Below are positions 1-13,300 of a DNA stretch of 64,000 nucleotides, in pieces. Under the pieces are notes generated by a model. That model was not told the DNA's origin and did not search any database. It saw only the letters and a program-made list of their open reading frames with translations. Where the stretch lies: assembly GCF_914767665.1 (NCBI RefSeq), contig NC_059502.1:13206001-13270000 (forward strand), read 5' to 3'. The stretch is from Harmonia axyridis. Lineage: Eukaryota > Arthropoda > Insecta > Coleoptera > Coccinellidae. How positions within the stretch are numbered: position 1 is the first letter of the stretch; every line of letters starts with the position of its first letter. The translations under genes were made by a program, and so were the position numbers.

Positions 1-689
1 CAAATTGATAGAGTAACAAACCTGAAAGTCCCTGATTCTGAAGGAACTTCTTCATTCTAAGCACTTTATGTTCATAATTCATTATATGCTGGGAGAGGAT
101 TCTAATCCCCATTAGGAAACACACTAAAAAGTGGATTTTTATTAATTAGCTCATTTTAAATGATTTTGAGAAGAGAAGAAGAAAAGAAAGAGATCATTGT
201 TTTGACTTGTCGTCAGAGATCATTCAGACGGGTATGGATTCTAACTTTTCTCAACTATGGATATTCCACTGTAAAGTGAATATTGGATATGGTCCATCCT
301 CCTTGGCTACTTCTCGTTAGTATACATTAAATTCTTCAAAAAGCTGTAACTACTTCCTTAGATTTCGGTGAGTTATCTGTCACCTGAGCAACACTTTTAT
401 TCTAGTGGAGTAAGCACTCCCAGTCGACATTTTAATTTTCAGATTATTGCTTATGATTATTTTTGGATGGAAGAGAAGAGTATTAATCATAAAAATCTTT
501 GGAAGCACTAGAGGTAATTATTACAAGATATTAACCATTAATAACCTCCAAACTTCTGTTAATTGACCAATGAAAAGTGACAAGAGGTCCGTATATACGA
601 AGCAGGTTACCCGACATATTGGCAACCGCTAGTAACCTTTCTGAAATTCCCGGCTATATACGGACCATAATAATTATGATGCAACTTAC
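1..689. other. Last visible intron of the channel gene
   Basis: No C-linker-like exon is recognisable on the minus strand. It contains a small inverted repeat at 586-666 (GGTCCGTATATA with its complement TATATACGGACC), which looks like a roughly 80-bp MITE. Positions 1-37 could be the start of the next exon. Confidence 0.4.
586..666. repeat. Short terminal-inverted-repeat element
   Basis: GGTCCGTATATA at 586-597 is mirrored by TATATACGGACC at 655-666, enclosing about 57 bases with no coding content. It is consistent with a tiny nonautonomous DNA transposon inside the channel intron. Confidence 0.5.
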
Positions 690-3600
690 CGATTAGAGCA
701 CAGTAGGCAGTTTTGGTGCATATCATGACGCATATCGTGAAGATTAATTCTATGTTATTCTCAGGTATGATGTCCCCAACACCCGTTGTGGATATGATGC
801 TTGTAATGAAGTAGAGGCATACTATGTAGGATTCGAATGGTTTCGTATGCTTGAAGTATTCCCTGCAAAATACGACAATTTAGCTTGTGTATGGTATCTC
901 TTTTGGCACTGACGTCTAGAAAGTTGAAAACTAATACTCCCAATTTACATCAATATCATCAGTATTGAGAGATTTTCAGTTTTCGATTTGTATTGTAATT
1001 TATTGTTTCTACTCCTCCTACAGAAAATGACGAAATTTCTACAACTCGCCAACTATGTAACTGCCTATTCAAGCACTTACTTTACAGTTAACATAGCGCA
1101 TTATCAACAAGCAAACGGTAGAATGTGTAAAGTAAATCGCACGGCGAATAACCAATAAGATAAAACCTTTAGAGCAGTTGCCACGGAAACCAATAACAGC
1201 ACGCGTAGCTGATAACTTCTTGACGTTTCGTAATTGTGTCGCGATTTGCCATCAGCAATGGCGACGTTAGGGAGGGGTGCAGGGGGGACCTGGGCACCCC
1301 TAAAATTCTTCTGGCCCCCTAAGGCTAAAATAATTACAAGTCTAGCAGAACTATAAATTCGATTTAAATTGGCCCCCCCAAAAAAAATTCGGGCCCCCTT
1401 GGCCACCCTCATTTTTGAAAACTGGCGTCGCCACTGGCCATCAGTTTTTGGATTTGCCTGAGTTTTTATGGAAATGAATGCGGTTGAAGAAAAAGTATAG
1501 CTCGAGTTGTAAGAAAATTACGCACTTATAGAATTACGTTCCAGGATTGCGCATCAGATCCGCTAATCCTCTATACTACCTTAACCTCAAAAGGTATTTC
1601 AATAATATTAAAATTGATAAATTAATCCAGTAATTGAGAAATAATGTGACAACACACAAAATATTGGCTGGCCAAAATAACTACTAATTCTGTGATTAAA
1701 AATTGAAGAGTTAATATCCACCTGGAGCTTTTGGAGAAGTCCCCGAAATCGCTGAATATGAAAAGCGCTGTCAGAGCAAAATAATGAACCATCATCAGAA
1801 ACACCACAATCATTTTCGTTATCAGAATTGGGGCCCTTTTTGCCATCAGAGGTGCTGACCACTGCAAATATTCACATTAATTTTACACTGTTCGAACCTT
1901 AGAGTAATAAACATAGATAGAGGGAGCATATGTCATTTTCAGTAAGCAAATTTTGTCCCAACATGAACTATCAAATTTGACATGAAACGCGCAGAAATGA
2001 AAACATCAGTGATACGATATTTCACTCAATTCGCGAGTTTCTCCACGAAGAACGCACTTCTTATGTCCCATAGTGAATCAACGTTTCATATTAACTCAAA
2101 ATATATTGAAATCAATACCTAAATATATCAGCAAAAGTTGCCACAACTTGGATTTCAGCTGGTAGATACAGAAAATTATAAATATTCTGCTTATTATAAA
2201 TTCGACAATTCGGAAAAATATCGGATTCCAAATATTCATATTTGCATATTTAATCGGGAATCACTCAAAGGAATATATCTCATTCAATATAATATACATT
2301 CATAACGATATAGTAAAATTGTAGATTTTAAAATATATCACAATCCGATAACGTAATCTAACCTTTTTGGGGACATGTAAAATTGCGTATACTCCCCCTC
2401 TATCTATGTTTATTACTCTATGGTTCGAACCATTTTATGAACGAAAGTCCCTTACCACTGCAAAAGCTTGAAAAACATATCTCCAACGCAACAGGTGAAA
2501 CAGTCTAAGGCAAGTGAAAGCAAACATCTGGTTCTTCGGTTCAACGAGGATGAACAATAGGTATACAGGAAGATTTGGAATGATATCCCACATCACCCGC
2601 TTGTAATCTCTGAAGTAATGTCGTATTATGAACCTGAATTTTTTCACGTAAGTCCCGTAGTTGTCCAGGTAAGCTTCATGCATGAAGAAGAATATTCTGA
2701 TGTAGAACACCGGCTCAAAGCACAGGGTGGTGTAAAATATGTACGGGTTGAAGTTCTGACTTGCAAACATGTATGGGATCATGAACATCTGATAGCATGT
2801 GGCGAAGAAGGTCGTGTACCAAACATACTGAAAAAAAATTCAGTGAATATCAAATTAATGAATTTTTTTTAAAATTATAGGGATGGTATTTGCTGCAATT
2901 AAAACAGACGATCTTCACAAATATTTTGGAATGAAACTTAACCAACGAATCAACCATAAAGGAGGACTTAATGACTAAATTCAATAAGAGAATCTGAAAA
3001 ATTTTAAGAGCAAACCTCAAGAGCAAGAACATGACTAGAGCCATCAATACATATGCATGTTCAATTCTAACATACTCCTCCGGTATAATTTCATGGAGAA
3101 AAACAGATATCGAAAAGAGATTCAGATTTCATTGATTGAGTTAGAAAAAAACAGGCTGGGAGCCTACAACAAAGGGAAGAAGAAAACAGATATCGCAAAT
3201 GATAACTTTGGTGATAAAAGCAAACAGGCATTATCAAAATGAAAACACTGCTAAGAAATAAAAGGATGCAGGGGTCTGTCAAAAATCATGGCACTTGCTC
3301 ATGATGGTCAAGTATAAGTACGTTGGAAGTGTACCAAACATTGTGAGAAGCAAGCGAATCAACACCTTCACAACTTCACAAGGAGCATGTTTCATACAAC
3401 CACAAAACTGCAAAGATGGGAGAGAAACCCCCTTATGAAAATTATTTCAACGAGATGAACCAGGATCACGGGACATTGCAGAGTCAAAGTATCAGCTCAC
3501 GTCAGGTGGAATGAATCCAGAAAAGGAAGGTTTATTTCTAACCATCCAAAATCAACATGGTTTAACGAGAAACTACTGCAAACATATCATGAAGGCTCGA

Positions 3601-4351
3601 ACTATTACTAACGATAGATGCTGGCAGATATCGAATATAAAAAAAGACACGATGCAGTAGAGAACCATCCTAGAGAAGAAAAGATTTGAATTTGCTGGGA
3701 TCGTACAGTTCTCACCGAGAGTGATTAAACAGTTCCTCACAACAGATCAGATATATTATTAGTCGATGAACATAGCACATAGACAGCAATACTAAGGAAC
3801 AATATCAAATAACAACATACGTCAAAAGAAGGTGAAACATTCTCAAAATATAAGGACCTCGAATTTCAAATAAAATGCCAACAAGAACAACAAGAGTTTT
3901 TCCTCCTACGCTGATACTGCTGATAGACTAAAGTCATATTAATAATAATCGACATTACTGAAACACAATATACGATGACATGTCGACAAAGTAGCTGAGT
4001 CTAGTTAACGCTTACACTATGAAAATCGGTGTGGAAAACATTGAATGCAGATTAGATTTACCTGAAATATCACATGATCTGGCTCCAGAGCAAATTTGAA
4101 CCAGTATTTCGGTTTCAGGAATAAAAGGCAAACAAGACACTTATTTTTCGGGATTTTTACTTTGACAACCTCTGGTGTTGTTGGTGCAGCTGGTGCTCCT
4201 GGGGCTCCTGCTGCTACTGGTGCTACTGGTGCTGCTTGTGCTGCTGGTGCTGCTATTCTTGGAAGCGATGGTTCGTCTCTCAGAACAGGTCTATCGATAT
4301 TTAATGCATATGTTCTCGACATTATTTCTATTTCATCGTCGTAACTGGAGT
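690..4351 (-). CDS. Channel repeat IV: Ala/Pro linker, S1-S6, GVGD pore (partial)
   Basis: Exon 4062-4351 joins in phase to repeat III's tail. It encodes SSYDDEIEIMSRTY, an Ala/Pro/Gly low-complexity stretch and the pre-S1 segment KPKYWFKFALEPD. Exon 2456-2827 carries S1-S4 (CLRLFHLLRWRYVF). Exon 1722-1861 carries the S4-S5 linker and S5 (ITKMIVVFLMMVHYF). Exon 690-862 holds the pore, filter STTGVGDI at about 769-786, and the first part of S6, ending in phase 1 at a GTAAGT donor. The remainder of S6, the C-linker, the CNBD and the stop should lie to the left. A possible next exon starts at 37 (after TTCCTTCAG), but only twelve codons are visible and I do not rely on it. Confidence 0.85.
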
Positions 4352-7300
4352 CTAGAGAAGACATATATAAATATTAATGATGATAGTGCAGGAAGAATAA
4401 TCCAAGGAGAGGAGTAGCGGTAAAACACTAGGACAAAATCAAGAAATTCATAGTTTTGGTCAGTTCTTCGATATTCCATCCGCTCACCATATGAAAAGCT
4501 CTCCTCAGAAGCTACTCTGTGTTTGTGTGCTGGAACTATGTAATCTCCGACATTTTTGAGGCCTTTATCGAGCACTTTTCTTACAGCTGGATATTCCTAG
4601 AATGTGAAAAAAATCAAGGTTACGAATTGGGAAAATCTCTCTCGAAAATAATTTATTCGATAGTGTGAAACATGAGAAAACACATCTATGAAGTCAGGAG
4701 CATTTGGGTGATCTTTCAATTATTCCCTTGAAATATTGGAGACCATGGAGCTCAAAAGTATTCCATATGAACATCGTAAATAACAGTCAAATTTGTAAAA
4801 ACAGGTACTGATCTCGGAATTTGAGATACCAGCTGTGAACTGTACTAAAGTACAGTAGATATCGCTTATAAAGACATTGAGGGACCGGAAAATTTTGAAT
4901 TCTGAAGACAATTAACATATGACTCACCTGAGCTATGAGATAAAACATTTCACTCGATATTTTCAGAGCGTCAACATTACGTTCGGCAATGAAGGTATCA
5001 GTGCTACAACCAGGAGCCGATTGTTGAAGGTTACCGAAGATACCTCCAATTCCTATGCTGGTAATGAATTCATCGTAAGGTGTCATTACGTTGACTGAAC
5101 CCCTCAAGATGATGTAGACGGAGTTGTGAACATCGTAGCATTTTATCAGTACGTCATCTGGAAAATTGAATATTATATTGACCTAAGCGCTGCATAGCCC
5201 AGGCATAGAGCTACATTTCAATGTGTAACAATAGATGAAACATTTCACTTCGAATCCAAAGCGAGGAAAAACACAACAGTCAGCTGGCAAGATTATGACA
5301 TCAGTATTCTGGGATGCGCAAGGTATAATATTCATTGATTACCTCCAAAAGGGCCAGACTATCAACAGCGATGAATATATAGAGTTATTGGATCGTTTAG
5401 ACCGTTTAAGGATGAAATCGTAAAAAAAAGGCCCCATTTGAAGAAGAAAAGGTACTGTTTCATCAAGACAATGCGCTGTGTTACAAATCAATGAATACAA
5501 TGGCAAAATTGCATGAATTGGCTTCGAATTGCTTCTGCATCCACTGTATTCGTCAGATCTGTCCCCTAGCGACTTTTTCCTGTTCTCAGACCTCAAAAAA
5601 TGCTCGCTGGAAAGAAATCGCACTACAAAAATGGTATCGAAAAGTTGGAAGATCGCTATAATCGCTGTATAGCTGTCGAAGGCAACTATGTTGAATAATA
5701 AAATCGAATTTCACCAAAAAAATGTGCTTTAGACTTTTCAATTGGCTTTTTAAGCTCAGTGCTAATTCTAAATGATTATGTTCAATTCAACCAAACATAC
5801 TCACTCCTAAGGAAGTATTCTTCTTTCAAGTTTGTGGCGATAATTCTAAGGTAAGGCCTTGCAATCCTCCTGAATATCGACACTTCTCTGAGAGTTTTTT
5901 CGTACATGAGTAGAGCTATATCTCCCTTTAAGGCGGAATTCAAATCTACTAGTGCCTCTTTTCTCTGCATTCCTGTGGTTCTTTTCCAAACGTATTCAAA
6001 ATACCTGAATATCTGAGGAATTCGATAAGATTGAATTTATTTTGCAAATTTTCGAATCTATCTACTCGAAATTATTCTAGAATGGAGCAAATATAAAAAA
6101 AAAAAACCACTTCACGCACCAACTTTTGAGCTCAATATCGAAAATGCTTGGTATGATAAGATTGAATTTCAAAATATATTTATCCAACGAACTAGTTGCT
6201 GGTGATGATGACACCCTTGTCGAAAAGGCATTAACTTACTTAAAGATTTAATGAATCAGATTGTAATTACTTCAATCTCATCTCAGAATTCTGGATCTAA
6301 AGGGTGTTTTTTTTTTCGAGGTATATAATTTCGTCGAATGGGCCCAAAATGATTGCCGTTGTTCTCGATTTTCATAAGCGAATTTTGTTTAGCGATGAGC
6401 GCACTTCTGGTTGAATGTCTACGTCAACAAACAAAACTGCCGCATTTGGAGTGAAGCTAATCCTCAAGTGTATGTCGAAACACCGTTACATCTGACTGTT
6501 TGGTGCGCTTTATGGGCTGGTGGAATCATTGGTCCTTACTTCTTCAAAAACGATGATGGCCAGAACGTTACAGTCAATGGTGTTCGGTATAGAGCCATGA
6601 TTACTAACTTTTTCATTCCTGAATTGAACAACCATGATGTCCAGGAGCTGTGGATCCAACAAGACGGCGCAACATGTCACACAGCTCGTGCCACAATCGA
6701 TTTATTGAAAGACACGTTTGGTGACCGCTTAATTTCACCTTTTGGACCTGTGAATTGGTCTCCAAGATCTTGTGATTTAACACCGCTAGACTACTTTCTG
6801 TGGGGCCATGTAAAGTCATTGGTCTATGCGGATATGCCACAAACCCTTGACCATTTCGAAGACAACATTCGCCGTGTTATTCCCGATATACGGCCACAAA
6901 TGTTGGAAAAAGTCATCGAAAATTGGACGTCCAGATTGGACTACATCCGAGCCAGCCGTGGCGGTCATATTGTTTTATTGCAATTTAAAGTTCTATAGCT
7001 CTAAAAATAACACCCTTTACAATAAATATACTATAAATTGAAAGAGCGAGTTGAAACCATTACCTTGTTGATCTTGCCTTCGACTACTCCTTCTTTATTT
7101 AAGAAATGAAGCAATTCTTGTATTTTTTCTTGATAGTCCAGTGCCAATATGTATGACCTTCCTGTCTGTGAACTCAAGAAAGCCAATATGTAGGCGAAAG
7201 TCCATAATGCTGTGAATGCTATCAGCATAGAGCAATACATGCCGAAATCGTTATTTGGAGTGATATCTCCAAGACCAACTTGACTGAAGATGTTCAGGAA

Positions 7301-10300
7301 CCAATAGAAAGCCAGAGTCACGACCAACATGGGCCTAGAAACTGGAAGAAAATTTTACTGGAATGAGAATTAATGATTCATCTCAAAATAACTAAATACA
7401 AAGGGATGCCTTCTCAATTTTTTTTTCCTGTCCACAAAAGAAAACAAATATTTTGTATATAGAGGCAGAGCATCCCTATGCATTTTATTGTTCTGAGGGT
7501 TTAATGCTCACCTTGATGATGGTGTACATAGCTCAACCAGGAACCATTTTTGCATAGCAAATAACCATAGTATGTTGTGCTTTTATCGGGTTCAGTTAAT
7601 ATAACGGTGGAAAGGGTTTTATCTGAAAGGATAAACGATTTTTTACTCCTGGTAAATGATTAATCTGATGAAAGAGAATAACACAAATAGAAAATGCTTA
7701 TCTGAAAAAATACCAGAAAGAAGAGGGGTCAAGACAATATCTAGTAACTACGTTTCGAATTTGGAAGATCAACAACAAATGACAATTAATAGTGATAATT
7801 CTGTAGATATTAACTTAAAAATACTTGTAAAAAAGTGATGTCAGGAGATTTTGTCTTCTACACACAAGTTGAAAGTCTCAACTTCCATGGAATACAATTA
7901 CTCAAACTCAATTGATCGGCAAAGTGACATGTCAGGAGAAAATAGAATTAGAGTACTTTTAAAACAATGTCATACTTTGATGGAACAATATACTTGACTC
8001 TATTGGAGTCATTGCGCACAGAAACTATCAGCAACTAGATGCAATAGAACTCTGGTTAAAACAAAAATATAGTACTGACTAATTCCCATTATTAATACTC
8101 ACATTCTTCCATTTCCATGGTGAAAAAGGTATACCGGCAATCATTGATGATGACGGTTGTTCCTATGAGCAGCGTGAGTAAAACCAATGGTAGTATTATC
8201 ATAAAACTATAAATATTCTTTCGCGCGAGCACGTCCGATTGGAGATAAGAGATGAACCCAATAACTCGATGGTATTGTAGAAGAGAAAGAGTACGCCACA
8301 TGCAGTAAGTCTTGTGGCTTACCAAATGGGCGACGGTAGGGTCCAAATTGTCCTTATCGTATGACAACCATGGCATGATTGCATAGTATGGAAGAGCAGC
8401 GATGAGATCCATGACGAATCCATGTGAAAAATAGTGTCTGAAGGTAAAGCTCAATCAGTGGACAAGAACACATCCATTGCACATCATCACATGGTACTGT
8501 CTATGATTGTAAATTATCAAAAAAATTTGATATGTATCAGAATTTCAGAAAGTAGTTTATTCCTATACATCTTTCGAAAATGATAGCATACTTAATGAAT
8601 TCAATGTGTCGTCTCTCAAAAGCTATATCTGGTATAGTATATCCAAAGTCACTTGGAGGAAGCCGGAATATTTTGATGAAACAAGAGTTATCAAAGTTTG
8701 CAGGAATGTCTTTGGTATCAGTGAATTTATTGCCTAACAATACTTTCAAATATACCTCGGTATTTAGCCGATCGTGGTATCCACTTCAAAAAGACTTCTG
8801 GCCAAGCGTTTTTATCTTCAAGTGACTTTGGATATACTATATCAGTCTTTTCGATTTCTACAGCTCAGAGAGCAACAATAAAACCTATGCTAGCCAATGC
8901 TACAAATACTCACATAGCTGTCAGTTTAGGATGAGTGATCAGCAAACCATCACTATTATAATAAGCTACATGCAGGAACAGATACAATTCTAAGTAGGCG
9001 GTATATTCGACTAATGTTATGATCATTTGCACGATGGGACCTGAAGGCGGCAGGCCCAACGCCATTGGAAAACATATACCCATGCTAACGAGCAGTATGA
9101 ATCTCATTATAATCCATAACTTGAGAATCCAAGCCTCTGGATGGATAGTGATCGGTATGAGCAGCAGTCCCAAAAGTTGCCACTTTCCCATCATTCTGAA
9201 TGGATTCCAGTATTTTTCCTTGCCTCCCGTTCTTTTGTAACAGTTACCGGCAAATATGAAAGAGGCCCTGAAGAAAATAGGCTGGTTATTCGCTTTACGT
9301 AAAAGATAAAATGAACTTGATTTGGTTGAGCTGCATCATATCACAAAAAATATTAGGTGTTGCTTCCGCCATTTTGCAATAGATGGCTGTAGCGGTAAGT
9401 GGTAGTCGCAATAAATAGATCGAATATGTCAAACAATAAGCTTAGGTATTTGTAAACATAATGCCATCGAAATACTAGTCGATTTGTGTCTGCATCATAA
9501 AGTTACTCTCGAATGCTCTCAAATACCTATGGTGAGGCCGCTACTAGTTAAATAACGTGCCCAGAGTGGTTTCAACGCTTCAAGAACCGTTATTTTGACG
9601 TCTCGAAGACCAGCATGGCGGTGGAGGAGATAAAATTCAAGAAGATGCAGAATTGGAGGCATTACTTGATCAAGACTCCTGTCAAACGCAACAAAAATTG
9701 GTAAAATCGAAAGGAGTGATGCAACAAGCCATTTCAAAACGAATGAAAATCATGGGAATGATTCAGAAATAAGAAAATTGGGTGCCGTACGAGTTGAAGC
9801 CGAGATATGTTGAACGGCGTTTGTTTGCTTGTGAACAGCTGCTTGCAAGGCAAAGACGGAAAGGATTTCTGCATCGCATTGTGACTGGAGACGAAAATTA
9901 TGGAGATATCCCGGCCATACTTCCACGTCGACGGCTAAACCGAATATTCACGGTTCCAAGGTCATGCCCAGTATTTGGTTGGACCAGCTCAGCACTCGAC
10001 ATTAGATCTGAGTTAGGAATGCAAGGATGCTTAGGACCTGCTCCGTTATTCAGTCGATTCAGCCTGATTTTCAATATTCGCTCTAAGAGATGGATCTAAA
10101 CATAACCGAAGCAGCGACCGAGGTAAGCTTGAGGAGATTTACAACTGAATTTTAAATGATCGATTAGTGTACTCATACAACAGCCAACTCTATCGCTTAT
10201 AGCGGGATCTATTCAACTCTGAGAGGAATACGGAGTATTTTAATGTACATCAACTCACTTTAGCTTCTCAAGAAATACAACACGTTTACGCTTCTTCACT

Positions 10301-13300
10301 ATTTTCACCTCAACCTTCTCCAAAAAGGAAATCATTTTCTTCAACTCTATTGCTTCAACTAGTTTCTGGAAGTCTGGATTGTTAATTACTTTTTGGACGA
10401 GTGCCATTTCTCCAGGAAACATGCTCATTGTTGACATCAATGTTCTACAATTAAAGATCAATTGGAAAAAATACTTCAACAACATCACTGAGGCCTGGCC
10501 AGATTGCTCAGTCAGGCAGACACTTAAGTATGAGGTGTCTTCTTTTCAAAGTTATGCTCTTTACAGCTGAACAATTATTCTGCACTATTCGGGAAGCGGG
10601 AAATCGGGTTAGTTTTTGCTTTGTTGTGATTTGCTGTGTCTCGATTGTCTCGTGTAGGTAAATTCGTCTTTGTGTCAGAGTGTACTGTTTTCAATAAGAC
10701 TTTTCATATTGTTAATCAACTTCATTCCTATCAGGAGCCTGCAGAAAACTTAAAAACGGGTGTTTTTTTTCGAGGTATATAACTTCAAGTTGGCATTACT
10801 GTTCAAGATGGCGACCGATTTAACAGCTGTCAAGTGATTTATTCTCGGTTTGGTTTGGCAATTCATCATGAATAGACTCACGCCTGAACAACGCTTGCAA
10901 ATAGTGCAATTTTATTTTGAAAATAATGGTTCTGTGCGGAATCCGATTCGCGCACTACGTCCATTTTATTTTGTTTAGCTATGTAGCGCACTTCTGGTTG
11001 AATGGCTACGTCAACAAACAAAACTGCCGCATTTGGAGTGAAGCTAATCCTCAAGTGTATGTCGAAACACCGTTACATCCAGAAAAACTGACTGTTTGGT
11101 GCGCTTTATGAGCTGGTGGAATCATTGGTCCGTACTTCTTCAAAAACGATGATGGACAGAACGTTACAGTCAATGGTGATCGGTATAGAGCCATGATTAC
11201 TAACTTTTTCATTCCTGAATTGAACAACCATGATGCCCAGGAGCTGTGGTTCCAACAAGACGGCGCAACATGTCACACAGCTCGTGCCACAATCGATTTA
11301 TTGAAAGACACGTTTGGTGACCACCTTATTTCACGTTTTGGACCTGTGAATTGGCCTCCAAGATCTTGTGATTTAACACCGCTAGACTACTTTCTGTGGG
11401 GCTATGTAAAGTCATTGGTATATGCGGATAAGCCACAAACCCTTTAGCATTTGGAAGACAACATTCGCCGTGTTATTGCCGATATACGGCCACAAATGTT
11501 GGAAAAAGTAATCGAAAATTGGACGTCCAGATTGGACTACATCCGAGCCAGCGGTGGCGGTCATATGCCAGAAATCATATTTAAAATGTAATGCCACAAG
11601 ATTATCTTGCGGATAAATAAAATTCATGTCAATCGAATAATCCATCGTTGTTTTATTGCAATTTAAAGTTCTATAGCTCTAAAAAAAAACACCCTTTACA
11701 TTCCGTATCTACCTTATAACTCACCTAAAAGTGATTTGCACCAATTTGCAATTGGTCGTTGTCCGAACTGTGTTACATTTGCTCATATTGAACAACATTT
11801 CGATGTCGCCGTAAAAGTCGCCAGCCTGAATGTTCCTTATGAAAACGCCTTTGAAATCGTGAACTGTACAACAGCCCTTCTTGAGTATGAACATGTCTCT
11901 GTCAACGTCACCTGCGTAACATACCGTAGCGCCCTCTGGTAGAATAGTGACGTTGCACGATAGAATGATATCCTGTAGGAGAAAAGGATAAAGAAAATAT
12001 CAAATCAGGTTTCTGAGATGATATTGGTGCCGATGAATCTCCTCACCATCAAGAAGTCCACATCGATTATTTGAAACAACGGAACATTTTCCAATAATTC
12101 CATTAGATCAACTTTTAATACCACCATCTGCAAATGTACTGGAGCCATTATTTTGAACTGCATCTTTCCAATCCCTTTATCATATGACCATCTCAAGTTG
12201 AAGTATCTTTTCACTTCCTGCCGAAGCTCCCAATTAACTTTATTCTTTTCCAGAAACCTACAGAAAGAAGGTGTCAATGAAAAGCACAGAACAAATGAAG
12301 CTACCAAAGAGTTATGAATACCACTTCACTCAGTACGTCCCGAGTAAGAACATAGATTGACGGTTAAGTGACGCTATATTCGTTTCTCCAAAAATGGATA
12401 AAAACGAGTTTCGTATATTGATAAAGCTCAGTTTTTGGAAGGGAAGTTACCTTTGGAAGGAGAAAACTTCCTGTTGGAAAAATTCCGAATTCGAGTTCAT
12501 TATATACATAGTTGCAGCTAGAGATGACATCAAATATGTCATAATGAGTAGCCCACCGACCATGTATACAGTAAAGATGTACAAATCATTGGGAAGAACT
12601 GCCTTGATATCGCCAAGTCCCAAAGCCATCCACAAGTTTATTGATAGGTACATAGACGTTGCGAAAGGGTATAGATAACAAGGATCTTGTTCTTTGTTCT
12701 CTACTGCTCTCAACATTATTCTCTGAAAATGATATTTACTTTACGATTTCGATATCAACGACTTCTATTGAATTTGAATTCCTCCGATGTCTACAACGAA
12801 ATGAAAAAACTAATTTGTCTTCAGACTGTAGTCAATATATGGTCAATAATCAAATACTCACGTAAAACCAAGAATCTTCTGAACATACTTCATACAAACA
12901 ACTTTGAATGTATAACATGCAGCCAGAAAAATATGTTACAGTACAGAAATAAATAATTGTACTGAACAACTTGAATACCTGAAATATAAAAATAGATTGA
13001 TAAGATTTCTGGTGCAGTAATTGTGGAAACTACAGAATATATTCTTTTTTTATATATCTAATTGAAATCTCTTAATGAAAAACCCTTTAGATAGTGTGAA
13101 TCATTTTAAATTATAAAACGTAAAACTTTTTCCTCCATTGAAAACCTATGTTTAATTATGAAAATAATAAGTTCCCAACACAGAACCCTATGGAATGCCT
13201 CGATTCATACCTATTACACTTTTCCGGTCCCATTACATCTAATTGGTGTGAAATATTAATACCCCTCAAAATTTTAGTAATGAAATTACTTACAGGGTTA

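Noticed and set aside
1..37. Next exon of repeat IV
   Set aside because: Only twelve codons are visible, the acceptor has a competitor eleven bases on, and no C-linker motif can be recognised.
4096..4417. Plus-strand collagen-like or hydrophobic ORFs over the Ala/Pro linker
   Set aside because: They are shadows of the channel linker exon on the minus strand, which has splice sites and family context.
12005..12046. Extension of the repeat II C-linker exon (VRRFIGTNIISET)
   Set aside because: It follows a good GTGAGG donor and would add about 15 residues before the CNBD compared with repeat I; taken as intron read-through.
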